A stretch of 36,176 bases of DNA from an uncultured Candidatus Saccharibacteria bacterium (GTDB taxonomy: Bacteria > Patescibacteriota > Saccharimonadia > Saccharimonadales > Saccharimonadaceae). This document shows positions 1-8,688 of this stretch, one piece after another (the stretch's first letter is position 1; every line of letters starts with the position of its first letter). The notes below the pieces were generated by a model. It was not told the DNA's origin. It worked only from the letters and a program-made list of their open reading frames with translations, and ran no database searches. The position numbers were made by a program, and so were the translations under genes. Location of the stretch: assembly GCA_949101405.1 (NCBI GenBank), contig CARYFM010000008.1, forward strand, positions 1-36,176, written 5' to 3'.

Positions 1-105
1 AATGTAGATAGCTACTTAAAACTTAGAGGCTGTTCTAAGTTCGTTTATTGAACCGTGAGGGAGAACAGTAATGAACTTTATCCAAGAACATGGTATAATA
101 GAAAA

Positions 106-1023
106 ATGAAAGAATTTTCTGAAGAATTAGCAAAAGGGATTTTTTCGGGGATATTGCCTATTTTAATAGGACTTTTTATATTTGTACTCTTAATAATAGC
201 TGTAAAGTTTGGTATTAGTTGGATAGCATCACTTGTTAAAGAAAGGCTTCGAGATCATGCCTCCGATAACAAGCATCAGAAAATAATAAGGCGAGAACGA
301 TGGATGCAAGAAAAAGCACGCCAGAAGAGGGAAGCTGAAGAGGAGGAGGCAAAAACTATAGCAAAATGGCGCAGATTGTATAATCTAAGCGAAGAAGCGC
401 CATTATTTAAAGTCACTGGAACTGAATTATATATGCCATATCCAGTAGAAATCACGGACGCAGAAAACGACCTGCTTGTCGAGCTAGAGACGCATTTTCG
501 CAAATCTTGTATCATGCCAGACTGTTATTTTGAGAACGTAAAGCATAAAACAGTACAAATTGATAGCATAGCCATTAACGAAAAAGGCGTATTTATCTTC
601 GAATCTAAAGACTATGCTGGCTGGATTTTTGGTAATGGCAATTATACAAAATGGACGCAGATACTAGCCTATGGAAAAAGAAAAAATTACTTTTATAATC
701 CAATCAAACAAAATGCTGGGCATATTGCCACGGTCAGAAGGATAATAGGAGACAATATTAAAATTTATTCCGTTATTGTATTTAGCAACAGGGGAGAGTT
801 AAGGGATATTGATGTTGTCCCGAAAGCTACATATGTTTGTTCGCTTTGGAGGCTAGCGGAAGTTATTAGTGATATCGAATCAACAGCAGAACTGTCGCAG
901 TCTCAGATAATGGAAATTCGCAAAAAACTACAAAGAGCTTGTATTAGACCAAACGAAAACGTCAGGAATAAGCATGTTGAAGAAATTAGGGACGAACTTG
1001 GTACTGATAGGGTATATAAATGA
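106..1023 (+). CDS. NERD-domain (nuclease-related) membrane protein
   Basis: 305 aa. One hydrophobic segment lies near the N-terminus (about residues 12-40), followed by a charged K/E/R-rich linker and a NERD-like domain at about residues 120-240. The domain is recognised by the run QIDSIAINEKGVFIFESKDY, the GWIFG that follows, and the later NPIKQNAGHI. The E-x-K of FESK and the preceding Asp match the nuclease-like core of this family. Family knowledge suggests a membrane-tethered DNA-processing or signalling protein, but the substrate is unknown. A GTG at 55 would add 17 residues. I chose the ATG at 106 because a TATAAT at 94-99 lies 6 nt upstream, which fits a leaderless transcript. The upstream neighbour is outside the window. 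Confidence 0.75.
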   Translation: MKEFSEELAKGIFSGILPILIGLFIFVLLIIAVKFGISWIASLVKERLRDHASDNKHQKIIRRERWMQEKARQKREAEEEEAKTIAKWRRLYNLSEEAPLFKVTGTELYMPYPVEITDAENDLLVELETHFRKSCIMPDCYFENVKHKTVQIDSIAINEKGVFIFESKDYAGWIFGNGNYTKWTQILAYGKRKNYFYNPIKQNAGHIATVRRIIGDNIKIYSVIVFSNRGELRDIDVVPKATYVCSLWRLAEVISDIESTAELSQSQIMEIRKKLQRACIRPNENVRNKHVEEIRDELGTDRVYK

Positions 1024-1138
1024 AATTTTCTCCACAAACTCCAAAACCATGCTATACTAGAACAAAGCACGAGTGGGAATAAAAAGGGAAAACGCCTCTG
1101 GGCAGGGCAAGCAAACTAACGGAGAGTGGAGGCCCCGC

Positions 1139-1540
1139 ATGAGCAAAAAATCTGCTGAAGCAGATTCTGCAGCAAACGAAGTTGATATTGCAGAACTGAG
1201 TAAGGCATTAATCAAAAAAGACAACAAAATCACTGAGTTAGAACAGCGCTTAAGCCGCATTGAGAAACGCACCAAGAGTAATGAGCGTTTTGCGCGTACG
1301 CTTTCAGAATGCCTAGGTACCCAAGTGTGCGCCATCGACGCTGTTGCTGGTGTCTTACGCCGGTCATTGCGTGAAGATGCAGTAGTACAAGACGAACTCA
1401 CGGCTGCCATTAAAGACTACGACAAACATAAATTCCGTCGTTGGTTTTCTGGTTTTTGCAGCGTACTGCTTTGGATTGGTTCAGTCGCACTAGCAGCATT
1501 TATCGGTGCATTTATTTACTGGGCTTTTTCTGGAAAATAA
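1139..1540 (+). CDS. small coiled-coil protein with C-terminal membrane anchor
   Basis: 133 aa, family not recognised. The N-terminal third is charged and predicted helical with a coiled-coil heptad character (IAELSKALIKK, then ITELEQRLSRIEKR). The last 30 residues form one hydrophobic segment (VLLWIGSVALAAFIGAFIYWAF) ending in SGK, so the protein is probably tail-anchored with its bulk in the cytoplasm. The ATG at 1139 is preferred over the longer frame because TGGAGG lies 6 nt before it. A possible -10 (TATACT) is at 1053-1058, leaving a leader of about 75 nt. Confidence 0.6.
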   Translation: MSKKSAEADSAANEVDIAELSKALIKKDNKITELEQRLSRIEKRTKSNERFARTLSECLGTQVCAIDAVAGVLRRSLREDAVVQDELTAAIKDYDKHKFRRWFSGFCSVLLWIGSVALAAFIGAFIYWAFSGK

Positions 1541-1576
1541 ACTCAAGGTCAAACAAACATAATACAATACCAACCT

Positions 1577-2260
1577 ATGCCACCCGAAGAATTACAATCA
1601 CGCCTCTTTGACCTACAAGACGTAGGCTATCGCGAGTTTCATCTTAGAACCTGCCCTCAGGCTCGCAATATGATTGGCGTACGCGTTCCCGAGCAGCGCA
1701 AGCTTGCTAAAGAGATCATCCGTGGTGACTTTTGGCAATTCTTAGATCAAATCAAACTACACTATTACGAAGAAGTACTGATTACTGGTATCGTTATCGC
1801 CACTGCGCCGATGGGGCTGGCGGAGCGCTTGGATTATACTGCTTGGTTTGTCCCGCAAATAGGGAACTGGGCGGTTTGTGATACTTTCTGTGCTAGTTTC
1901 AAGCCCAAGGCCAAAGATTTGCCTCAACTTTGGGATTTCATTCTGCAATATCGTACCAGCAAAAAGGAGTACGAGCTGCGTTTTCTTTTTGTAATGATGT
2001 TGGACCACTTTCTCTTGCCAGAGTATTTGCCTAGAATCTTTACCCTGCTAAATGAGATTAAATCCGACTATCATTATGTAGAAATGGCCAAGGCCTGGCT
2101 GGTGGCCGAATTATTCACAAAGTTCCGCAACGAAACGTTGGATTATTTACAGCGCGACCAGCTCTCAGTTTTTGCTCACAACAAAGCCATCCAAAAAGCT
2201 CGCGAATCACTCCGTGTCAGCTCTGCGGATAAACAATTGCTTAGTTCTATGCGGCTCTAG
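1577..2260 (+). CDS. AlkD-like DNA alkylation repair protein
   Basis: 227 aa, the usual length for the AlkC/AlkD HEAT-repeat DNA glycosylase family, which removes alkylated (N3/N7) purines without base flipping. Recognisable family features are the N-terminal region with VRVPEQRKLAKEI, the central GNWAVCDTFCASF stretch (conserved W and D near the catalytic pocket) and the SKKEYELRFLFVMMLDHF segment. No SD is visible. TACAAT at 1563-1568 lies 8 nt before the ATG, so the transcript is probably leaderless. The gene stands alone between unrelated genes. Confidence 0.85.
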   Translation: MPPEELQSRLFDLQDVGYREFHLRTCPQARNMIGVRVPEQRKLAKEIIRGDFWQFLDQIKLHYYEEVLITGIVIATAPMGLAERLDYTAWFVPQIGNWAVCDTFCASFKPKAKDLPQLWDFILQYRTSKKEYELRFLFVMMLDHFLLPEYLPRIFTLLNEIKSDYHYVEMAKAWLVAELFTKFRNETLDYLQRDQLSVFAHNKAIQKARESLRVSSADKQLLSSMRL

Positions 2261-2295
2261 CAGGTCCCCATCGCAGCCTAGTCCTCAGGTTTTAA

Positions 2296-2514
2296 TTAGT
2301 TTAATCCTAGCCACACTAGGATTGTCGGGATCAGCAAAATTTCTACTATGTGAAACAAAATATGTAGAATAAACAATACTATACCTAGAGCGCCAAACTT
2401 TTTAAGATTACGCGTACAAAAATGTCGACCAATCCAGCTATGATGGTGATGCGACTTTACATCATTAGAAACCGCTTTTGTTCCTGTTGTGGGTTTTTCC
2501 TCTACCATTGCCAT
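2296..2514 (-). CDS. small His-rich membrane protein
   Basis: 72 aa, not recognised. The N-terminal half is hydrophilic with a four-histidine run (SHHHHSWIGRHFC) that could bind a metal ion. The C-terminal half is one long hydrophobic stretch of about 40 residues, probably two closely spaced membrane helices (ALGIVLFILHILFHIVEILL, then PTILVWLG). Either Met1 or Met3 could be the start, and neither has a clear SD. It converges with the AlkD-like gene, 35 bp apart. The last codons contain a hairpin (AATCCTAG / CTAGGATT, 2303-2323). Real-gene status is plausible but not certain. Confidence 0.5.
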   Translation of the reverse strand: MAMVEEKPTTGTKAVSNDVKSHHHHSWIGRHFCTRNLKKFGALGIVLFILHILFHIVEILLIPTILVWLGLN

Positions 2515-2552
2515 AATTTTAGCATAAAATTGCGCTAACGTCCATCAAACTA

Positions 2553-2581
2553 TTGACAAAACACCAATTCTGTGCTACAAT
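2553..2581 (+). promoter_or_regulatory. sigma-70-type promoter of the ABC1 kinase gene
   Basis: TTGACA at 2553-2558 and TACAAT at 2576-2581 with a 17-bp spacer, a near-consensus pair. The ATG of the kinase gene follows at 2599 behind an AAGAAGGTG-type SD. Confidence 0.8.
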
Positions 2582-2598
2582 GGTAGTAAGAAGGTGCT

Positions 2599-4017
2599 AT
2601 GCGTCTATATTTTTACGGTTTTTTGCTTCTGTTTCAAAAATTTATCCTCCGCCAGAATACCGGCAAAGTTTTGTATTACTTTGCCACCCATATGGGTGTA
2701 GTTTATATTAAAATGGCGCAAATTATTGCCATGCAAAACTATGGGAATATTTTTACCGAGCAGGACCGTTTGCAACTAGCTCAGATTTGCGACCACTGCA
2801 ACCCAATTGCTTTTCGCAAAATTGCTAAGCAAATCGAGCAGGAGTACGGCTGCGAAATTAGCGCTAAATTTCAGTATATCGACCCTACGCCACTGGGGGC
2901 TGCCTCAATTTCTCAGGTCCATCGTGCAGTTTTGCTGGATGGCCGCGAGGTAGCGGTGAAGGTCAAGCGTCAGGACGTTGCCCGACGCGTAGCGCATGAT
3001 ACCAAACAAATCCGTCGTCTCATTCACCGTTTTGGCCGATTGGCCAAATTTCGTAACTACCTAGGTAGCGACAAGGCTCTAGACCTCTGGGCTAAATGGA
3101 TTCAGCAAGAAACTAACTTTAGAAATGAACAGCAAAATTTGCACATCTATCAAGATTTTGCCGACAGCGTGAATGGCAAAATCAAACATACTATCCAAAT
3201 CAAAGTTCCAGGTCTAGTACCAGAAATGTGCACCGACAATATTATTGTCATGGAATTTGTCACCGCGCCCACTATCAATCAAGTTGAGCTTACGTCGGAG
3301 AACAAACAGCACATTTGTCGCGCTGTGGATGACTATATCAAACTTTCGTTTTATGCTCTCTTGCATGGTTTACCAGTGACTTTTCACGGCGACCCACATG
3401 GCGGTAATGTTTACTTAGACCATGATGGCAACATTGGTTTCCTGGACCTTGGTCTGGTTTTTTCTTTCAGTGGCGAAGAAGCAGATTATACGCGTCAGCT
3501 CTTTCTTAATGCCTATAATGTGCGCACTGATGCGCTAGTCGAATTGCTGCTGCAGAATGGTAAATATGCAAACCTTGATCTCGCAGAGTACCGCGCTGAT
3601 GTTGAGGCTCAAGCCAAGCGCTTTCGTAGCATTCCGACTTCTCAATTTTTTGTAGAAATGATGAACCTCTACACACATTACAATATCGAACCACCCGAAA
3701 TTACCTACAAATTGGGCAAAGCTTTTCTGGCGCTTTACGGCATGAATAATTTTATCCAAAACGATACCAATACCAAGGATTTACTGGCGCCGCAGATTGT
3801 CGAATTTTATCTTCGCCGTGCCGTCGATGATACTACAAGTATCTTTACTTCTGGGCTCGAAATTTTGCCTGATTTTCTTACGACTGCAGCCGACAAGGGA
3901 ATTATCTCCGGCTTCAGCGAGCAAATTCTCAAATTAGATTCTCTCAAACAGCAGCTCCACGCCACACTCGACCATTACGACGAAATCCTTGCCTTTTTGG
4001 GCCTCAAAGTCCGCTAG
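2599..4017 (+). CDS. ABC1/UbiB (AarF) family atypical kinase
   Basis: 472 aa. ABC1-family landmarks are in order: a KxGQ-like element written YIKMAQ (about residues 37-42), the Ala-rich nucleotide loop PLGAASISQVHRA, the lysine of VAVKVKRQ (about 120), the catalytic-loop equivalent HGDPHGGN (about 263-270) and the metal-binding LDLG (about 282). In most bacteria the family supports ubiquinone synthesis or isoprenoid-lipid handling. No quinone genes are visible here, so the role is open. The KMAQ form departs from the canonical KxGQ at the Gly. It is preceded by its own strong promoter. Confidence 0.85.
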   Translation: MRLYFYGFLLLFQKFILRQNTGKVLYYFATHMGVVYIKMAQIIAMQNYGNIFTEQDRLQLAQICDHCNPIAFRKIAKQIEQEYGCEISAKFQYIDPTPLGAASISQVHRAVLLDGREVAVKVKRQDVARRVAHDTKQIRRLIHRFGRLAKFRNYLGSDKALDLWAKWIQQETNFRNEQQNLHIYQDFADSVNGKIKHTIQIKVPGLVPEMCTDNIIVMEFVTAPTINQVELTSENKQHICRAVDDYIKLSFYALLHGLPVTFHGDPHGGNVYLDHDGNIGFLDLGLVFSFSGEEADYTRQLFLNAYNVRTDALVELLLQNGKYANLDLAEYRADVEAQAKRFRSIPTSQFFVEMMNLYTHYNIEPPEITYKLGKAFLALYGMNNFIQNDTNTKDLLAPQIVEFYLRRAVDDTTSIFTSGLEILPDFLTTAADKGIISGFSEQILKLDSLKQQLHATLDHYDEILAFLGLKVR

Positions 4018-4030
4018 CCCACCTCTGTGC

Positions 4031-4036
4031 TATAAT
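4031..4036 (+). promoter_or_regulatory. -10 box of the AraC-type regulator gene
   Basis: TATAAT within TGTGCTATAAT, 7 nt before the ATG at 4044. This supports a leaderless start in the frame that later shifts. No good -35 is visible. Confidence 0.6.
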
Positions 4037-4043
4037 CAATGTT

Positions 4044-4842
4044 ATGACATTTTATGATAATCTCAATTCCGCAATGGACTACTTGGAAGATCATCTCGAA
4101 GGGGGATTTGGATTATCAGGCCTTGGCTAAGCAAGTTGGTACCAGCTTGGGTACCTTGCAGCGTTTATTTCCACTTTGCGCCGGTCTGTCACTAACCGAT
4201 TATGTGCGCCACCGTCGACTCACCTTGGCCGGGAAAGATTTGGCCCAGACCGATACCCGGGTGATTGATGTTGCTTTCAAGTATGGTTATGATTCGGCTG
4301 TGGCTTTTTCACGCGCCTTCCAAAAGTTCCATGGTGTTAAACCCAGCGCCGTCAAATCTCACCAAGTTGCGCTCAAACACTATCCCAAACTTACTTTTCA
4401 AGCGCCAAAATTTGAACCAGAATTAGATTACGAAATTATTAAGTTGCCCCAGCTGCAACTCTACGGGCGTTATATTTCGACCGACGGTCAGCATATCAAA
4501 CGCGATGCGCCGCAGCTTTATCTAGACCTTGAGCGTGATTATCCCGACCTGCCTCATCCCGATTATGGTATGGTAAATTATCTCGACACGCGTGAAGTCT
4601 GTGAAAAGTTTGAATACTGGGTGCTGTGGCAAACGCCGCGCCCTGGCACCGTACCGTATTGTGTTCCGGCTTCGCGCTGGCTCAAATTACGCATTCCTTC
4701 CCAAGAATCTTACGACATTCAATGCATGTCCGACCACTTTTACGAGAACTTTCTCCCCACCTGCAATTATCAGCTCAAACTCGACCCGGAGCTGGAACAT
4801 TATCACGACGGCGTGACCGATTTTCTGATCCCTATCCGTTAA
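4044..4842 (+). pseudogene. AraC-family regulator with GyrI-like ligand domain, frame broken at a G5 run
   Basis: A two-helix-turn-helix AraC DNA-binding domain (LAKQVGTSLGTLQRLF, then VIDVAFKYGYDSAVAFSRAF) is followed by a GyrI/effector-binding-like domain of about 150 residues. The open frame starting at ATG 4054 has an N-terminus (MIISIPQWTTW...) that does not look like AraC. In the frame of ATG 4044 the sequence reads MTFYDNLNSAMDYLEDHLEG, a good AraC-type first helix, and then leaves the family frame at the G run 4101-4105. Removing one G joins the two as EGDLDYQALAKQVG. So the intact gene would be 4044-4842 minus one base. This is a natural frameshift, a variable homopolymer or a sequence error. 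It is listed as broken because the sequence as given does not encode one product. Confidence 0.75.
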
Positions 4843-4870
4843 CTGACTTTTTCGGTGCCGAAAAAGTCAG
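4843..4870. terminator. perfect 13-bp hairpin after the AraC gene
   Basis: CTGACTTTTTCGG and its exact complement are separated by a 2-nt loop, starting right after the AraC stop codon. There is no T-run after the stem, so it is either a weak terminator or an RNA-protecting hairpin. Confidence 0.5.
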
Positions 4871-4903
4871 GCAGCATATAACGATTTCCGCTATCATAAT
4901 CCT

Positions 4904-6760
4904 ATGCGTGGGTTCCAGTACGAAATTTTCCTCGGCGCCAAACATCTCACCGCTCCAGAGTGGCAAGAATTTCTTTTGGCAGTCCAACGCCAAATCGGCA
5001 GTTGCCGCAGCTGGTCCCTGCGCATGGAGTTCGAAAACCATGTCTTGCGCTATTATCTTTCTAGTCCTATGCAATTGCCGTCCAGCCTGGGGTTAGAAAA
5101 TTTCTTGCTCAAACCCACCGCGATATCTGATCCACTTACTGACACGACTGGCTGGCCACTTTTACACCGTCTAGAAGACAACTGTACGGCGCTCGCCCTA
5201 AGACTGCAGCGCAAGCGGCTTAATCTATGTTCTTTAACCTTGAAAAACCGTGGTGGGCGGCAAGCAGTCATTGGCCATGTCGACGTTATTATCCAAAATG
5301 GACAAAAATTCTTGCAGCGGCCTTTGTTATTGACTTCCCCTGCCACCTTACTCAGTGTGGATTTTAACCAAACCAAAAATTACACTTACAAAAAGATTCC
5401 CAAATATCTCAATCTCGATAAAGTTGCCAAATTGTTTAGCCAAGCTCCAAATCACAATCTGCTAGAAATTGACCCTTTCCCTTACAACAGCAACCCGGCT
5501 TATCTTGATTTGGAACAGTACGATTTTACCAAGCACTCACTAATTTTGGGTGGTAGCGGCATGGGCAAGTCAAAATTTTTGGCTACCATGATTCATCAAA
5601 TTTATATCAAACATCCGGATGAATACCAAATCGTAATTATCGACCCACACGACGCGCTCAAGCAGGATTTAGCTCACATCCCCGACCATATTGTTGTGGA
5701 TTTTACAACACCTGAGACCAGCATTGATCTTTTTGCCACGCATGTGCAAAGTATTAGCGCCAATATCGAACTGATGCTCGGGCTGTTTCAATCGTTAATC
5801 GCGGATAATTACAATAGCCGTTTAGAGCGGGTCTTACGCTATAGTATCTATCTTCTTTTCGTCGCAAAAGAATTTAATTTTGGCGCCCTGCGTTGTCTCC
5901 TGACCGAACTTGAATATCGTCAGCAGCTACTAAACCAACATCATGATAATTTGCCGGATAGCGTAGCACAATTTTTCCTCACCGACTTTCAGGAACTAAA
6001 AACCAAAGCCTATAGCGAGGCGATTGCGCCTATCGTAGCTTTTATCGATGAAATGCAAATGGTGTCAACTTTCAGCCAACAATGTTGCACTGCGGGCTTA
6101 GAGGGAACAATGCAAGATACCTTTCTTACAATTTTTTCACTCAACCGTTTGCAGTTTGGCGATAAAGTGGTGCGCACACTGGCAGGATTACTTATGCAAC
6201 AGCTCTTCTTATTGGCTCAGACCTGCTCTTCCGACCAGCACTTGCTTATCATTATCGACGAAGTGGCCATAGTAGAAAACCCCATTTTGCCCCGCTTTTT
6301 GTCTGAATTGCGCAAGTACGGTGCTTCGGTGTTTCTTGCCGGGCAATATTTCGCCCAAATCAGCTCCAGTCTCCGCGATTCAATTTTTGCCAATACGTCT
6401 AATTATTATCTCTTCCGCACCTCCCGTGCCGACGCTAATTTACTTAGTCAAAATTTAGAAATCAAACTGGTAGGCAGTGAAGACCAATCCGACCAAGCCA
6501 AACTATTAGCTAGTCTCAAAAGCCGTGAATGTCTGGCGCAGATTAGCCACGACGGCAAAATTTTGCCGATTTTTAAGGCTCACACCACCGATTGCGTTAT
6601 TGCTGAGCCTGTTCCATCCAAGCCTGTGCCTTTGATTAGTACCCACACTGCTACGGACAAGCTAGATGCCGCTTCGGATTTTGATTTTGCCTTTGATGAT
6701 GCTGACATCGGCGATTTTTTACCTTGCATCAGCACTAGCCGCAAAGCGTTAAATCATTAA
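4904..6760 (+). CDS. VirB4/HerA-like (type IV secretion type) ATPase
   Basis: 618 aa. The N-terminal 200 residues are not recognised. A RecA-like ATPase core follows, with Walker A GGSGMGKSKF (about residues 215-224), IIDPHDALK just after it, and Walker B LLIIIDEVA (about 447). Next comes the FLSELRKYGASVFLAGQYFAQ segment typical of the VirB4/TraG/HerA superfamily. Related CPR proteins are thought to power DNA uptake or conjugation-like secretion. No VirB3, VirB6 or relaxase neighbours are visible, so a full secretion system is not supported. A TATCAT at 4892-4897, 6 nt before the ATG, suggests a leaderless start. The next gene follows 12 nt after the stop. Confidence 0.75.
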   Translation: MRGFQYEIFLGAKHLTAPEWQEFLLAVQRQIGSCRSWSLRMEFENHVLRYYLSSPMQLPSSLGLENFLLKPTAISDPLTDTTGWPLLHRLEDNCTALALRLQRKRLNLCSLTLKNRGGRQAVIGHVDVIIQNGQKFLQRPLLLTSPATLLSVDFNQTKNYTYKKIPKYLNLDKVAKLFSQAPNHNLLEIDPFPYNSNPAYLDLEQYDFTKHSLILGGSGMGKSKFLATMIHQIYIKHPDEYQIVIIDPHDALKQDLAHIPDHIVVDFTTPETSIDLFATHVQSISANIELMLGLFQSLIADNYNSRLERVLRYSIYLLFVAKEFNFGALRCLLTELEYRQQLLNQHHDNLPDSVAQFFLTDFQELKTKAYSEAIAPIVAFIDEMQMVSTFSQQCCTAGLEGTMQDTFLTIFSLNRLQFGDKVVRTLAGLLMQQLFLLAQTCSSDQHLLIIIDEVAIVENPILPRFLSELRKYGASVFLAGQYFAQISSSLRDSIFANTSNYYLFRTSRADANLLSQNLEIKLVGSEDQSDQAKLLASLKSRECLAQISHDGKILPIFKAHTTDCVIAEPVPSKPVPLISTHTATDKLDAASDFDFAFDDADIGDFLPCISTSRKALNH

Positions 6761-6772
6761 TTTGGAGAACTC

Positions 6773-7474
6773 ATGACCGAAGCAGAAACTTTAACCCTTA
6801 CCAACAAAATCTTCCAGGCAATTTTTGCACAAGATAGTCCGTATAATCTGGATCAGCTCAAAGCCAAATTTGCCAGCGACATCCAGCTCCCCGAGGCCGT
6901 CCTAGATTCCACCACTGGCGAGACCACCTATTCCGCCATGCCTAATGCCAAAAGCTACATCACAGACGCCAACTCGGGTAAATGGGGCGAATCCAAAGGC
7001 TGGCTTCTCCCCCAACGTCCGGTCAAAGGCATCAAAGATGTTTTGCAGGCTTGGCAGGAAATTAATTATATTACTACTGAGCGCGTCTATGATAGCGAGA
7101 ACGTTGCCGCCAGCGATCCAATTTATCATTCGCAAAACGTTTACAATTCCACCAACTGTGGCGGCTGCAAAAATATTATCTTTTGTGACGGCACGTATGA
7201 TTCCGAATCCGCTATTGCTTGCCAGCGTAGTACTGGAATTAACTTTTGTTTGCGTGCCGATGATTCCAACACGTGTTCCAACTCTTATCATGTAATTTGT
7301 TCAGCTAAAATTAGCAATTCGCTCTTTATTCAAGATGCAAGTAATTTGCACGAGTGCATATTCTGCAGCCATATCAATAACCAAAAATACTGCATTGCCA
7401 ATATGCAATTCACTGAAAAAGAATACTTTCGGCTAAAACCTAAAATCGTCCAATGGATTTTACGTCAAGAATAG
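6773..7474 (+). CDS. Cys-rich repeat protein downstream of the VirB4-like ATPase
   Basis: 233 aa, not recognised. The C-terminal two-thirds carry short imperfect repeats with Ser/Asn and regularly spaced Cys (STNCGGCKNIIFC, then YDSESAIAC, FCLRADDSNTC, LHECIFCSH). This spacing suggests a right-handed beta-helix or a metal-binding ladder. There is no signal peptide or membrane segment, so it is probably cytoplasmic. It lies 12 nt after the ATPase stop with GGAG before the ATG, so the two are probably co-transcribed and may work together. Confidence 0.6.
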   Translation: MTEAETLTLTNKIFQAIFAQDSPYNLDQLKAKFASDIQLPEAVLDSTTGETTYSAMPNAKSYITDANSGKWGESKGWLLPQRPVKGIKDVLQAWQEINYITTERVYDSENVAASDPIYHSQNVYNSTNCGGCKNIIFCDGTYDSESAIACQRSTGINFCLRADDSNTCSNSYHVICSAKISNSLFIQDASNLHECIFCSHINNQKYCIANMQFTEKEYFRLKPKIVQWILRQE

Positions 7475-7493
7475 ATGCTACAATATATTATAT

Positions 7494-7715
7494 ATGCGTT
7501 ATTCTGTAATTGTTAAACCTAATTCCAAAAAAGGCCCCTTAGTTTTACAGGATGGCAACATGCTTACGGTTTATCTACGTGAAAAGCCCATTGACGGCGA
7601 AGCTAATTCTGCTCTTATCAAGCAGCTTAGTCAGTACTTTGATGTAGCTAAGTCTTGCATTATTATCAAAAGTGGCGCAAATAGTCGACAAAAGTTAATT
7701 GAAGTAGTACAATAA
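7494..7715 (+). CDS. DUF167 (YggU-like) protein
   Basis: 73 aa, a compact single-domain member of the DUF167/YggU family. Its hallmarks are the N-terminal VIVKPNSKK, the central YLREKPIDGEANSALIKQL and the C-terminal IIKSGANSRQKLIEV. The biochemical role of the family is unknown. TACAAT at 7479-7484 lies 9 nt before the ATG, with no SD. Confidence 0.85.
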   Translation: MRYSVIVKPNSKKGPLVLQDGNMLTVYLREKPIDGEANSALIKQLSQYFDVAKSCIIIKSGANSRQKLIEVVQ

Positions 7716-7752
7716 ACTTAATTGGTAAAAATAGTCATAGAGAGGTGAAAAT

Positions 7753-8211
7753 ATGGCAGAAATTCTAAGTATCAACGGCGCCGAAGTTAAAATTGGCGAG
7801 GACAGCGGTAAGGTTATCACTACCCCAATTGCAACCTTGCAATTCGCCAACCCTAAAGTTGGCGACAAAGTCGAGGTTTACCGTGATGGCAAAACCTACA
7901 TTATCAAACGTGCGGAAGGTGCATCTGAGTCGGTCGAAGGCGAGCGCACAATTAATAAGCATGTTTTTGTTTGGATTGGAACTTTCATGTTTGGCGGATT
8001 TGGCGTAGACCGTTTTATGCGAGGCCAGGCCGGTCTAGGTGTTCTCAAACTCCTGCTCTGTACTATTGGTTGGATTACTATCGTCGGTGGTTTTGCTGGC
8101 TGGATCTGGACTTTGGTAGACTGGATTAATGGTCTTATTAAGGCTTACGGTGGTGCTTATGGCAATGATGAGAATTTCACCTTTGACGAAAACGGCAATT
8201 ATCTAAAATAA
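7753..8211 (+). CDS. TM2-domain membrane protein
   Basis: 152 aa. The first 65 residues form a small soluble beta-rich domain (repeated short strands with KVGDKVEVYRDGKTY). A TM2 domain follows (about 73-130): two membrane helices around a DRF turn (FGGFGVDRFMRGQAGLGVLK), then the GWIWTLVDW helix. The function of TM2 proteins in bacteria is unknown. GAGAGGTG precedes the ATG. It starts a co-directional run through the uracil-DNA glycosylase gene. Confidence 0.8.
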   Translation: MAEILSINGAEVKIGEDSGKVITTPIATLQFANPKVGDKVEVYRDGKTYIIKRAEGASESVEGERTINKHVFVWIGTFMFGGFGVDRFMRGQAGLGVLKLLLCTIGWITIVGGFAGWIWTLVDWINGLIKAYGGAYGNDENFTFDENGNYLK

Positions 8212-8227
8212 GTTTAGGATACAAACT

Positions 8228-8665
8228 ATGGAGGTAGAATTTCGTATCGCTAAACGTGGCGACCTGGAAGACATAATCGCTCTTACTAATGAGTGTTTTG
8301 GTGAACAGACACCGCTGGCTTATGCTGAGAAAATTTGGAAAAAATACGAGCATGATCCAAACCAAATTTATCTCAACGGTTATCTTAATGGGCAGCTTGT
8401 TGCTCATACCAAGATTACCATTATCCCTACTATTTATGAGGATATGAATACCTACGCTATTCTTAATCATGTCTGCGTGAAGCCAGATGTACGTCGTCAT
8501 CATCTTGGCACCAAATTACTAGATGCCACATTTCGTATTTGTGCAAAATGCGGTGTAAAAACAGTGGAACTTTGGTCGAAAAATTTCCGCGAGGCTGCAC
8601 ATGCATTATATAAGCACTATGGTTTCGAAGTGGTCGACGCGAAGTTTTTCTCTAAGGACATTTAA
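8228..8665 (+). CDS. GNAT-family N-acetyltransferase
   Basis: 145 aa, the normal length of a stand-alone GNAT domain. The acetyl-CoA binding motif A is VKPDVRRHHLGTKLL (about residues 82-96, R-x-x-x-x-G/A-type loop). It is followed by the C-terminal motif B, AAHALYKHYGFEVV. The substrate cannot be inferred. It is 16 nt after the TM2 gene and probably in the same transcript. Confidence 0.85.
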   Translation: MEVEFRIAKRGDLEDIIALTNECFGEQTPLAYAEKIWKKYEHDPNQIYLNGYLNGQLVAHTKITIIPTIYEDMNTYAILNHVCVKPDVRRHHLGTKLLDATFRICAKCGVKTVELWSKNFREAAHALYKHYGFEVVDAKFFSKDI

Positions 8666-8688
8666 TCGGAGTATAAAAGGGAGGCAAA

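Noticed and set aside
2303..2323. AATCCTAG/CTAGGATT hairpin as a terminator of the AlkD-like gene
   Set aside because: It lies within the codons of the minus-strand small membrane protein and has no T-run, so it was not listed separately.
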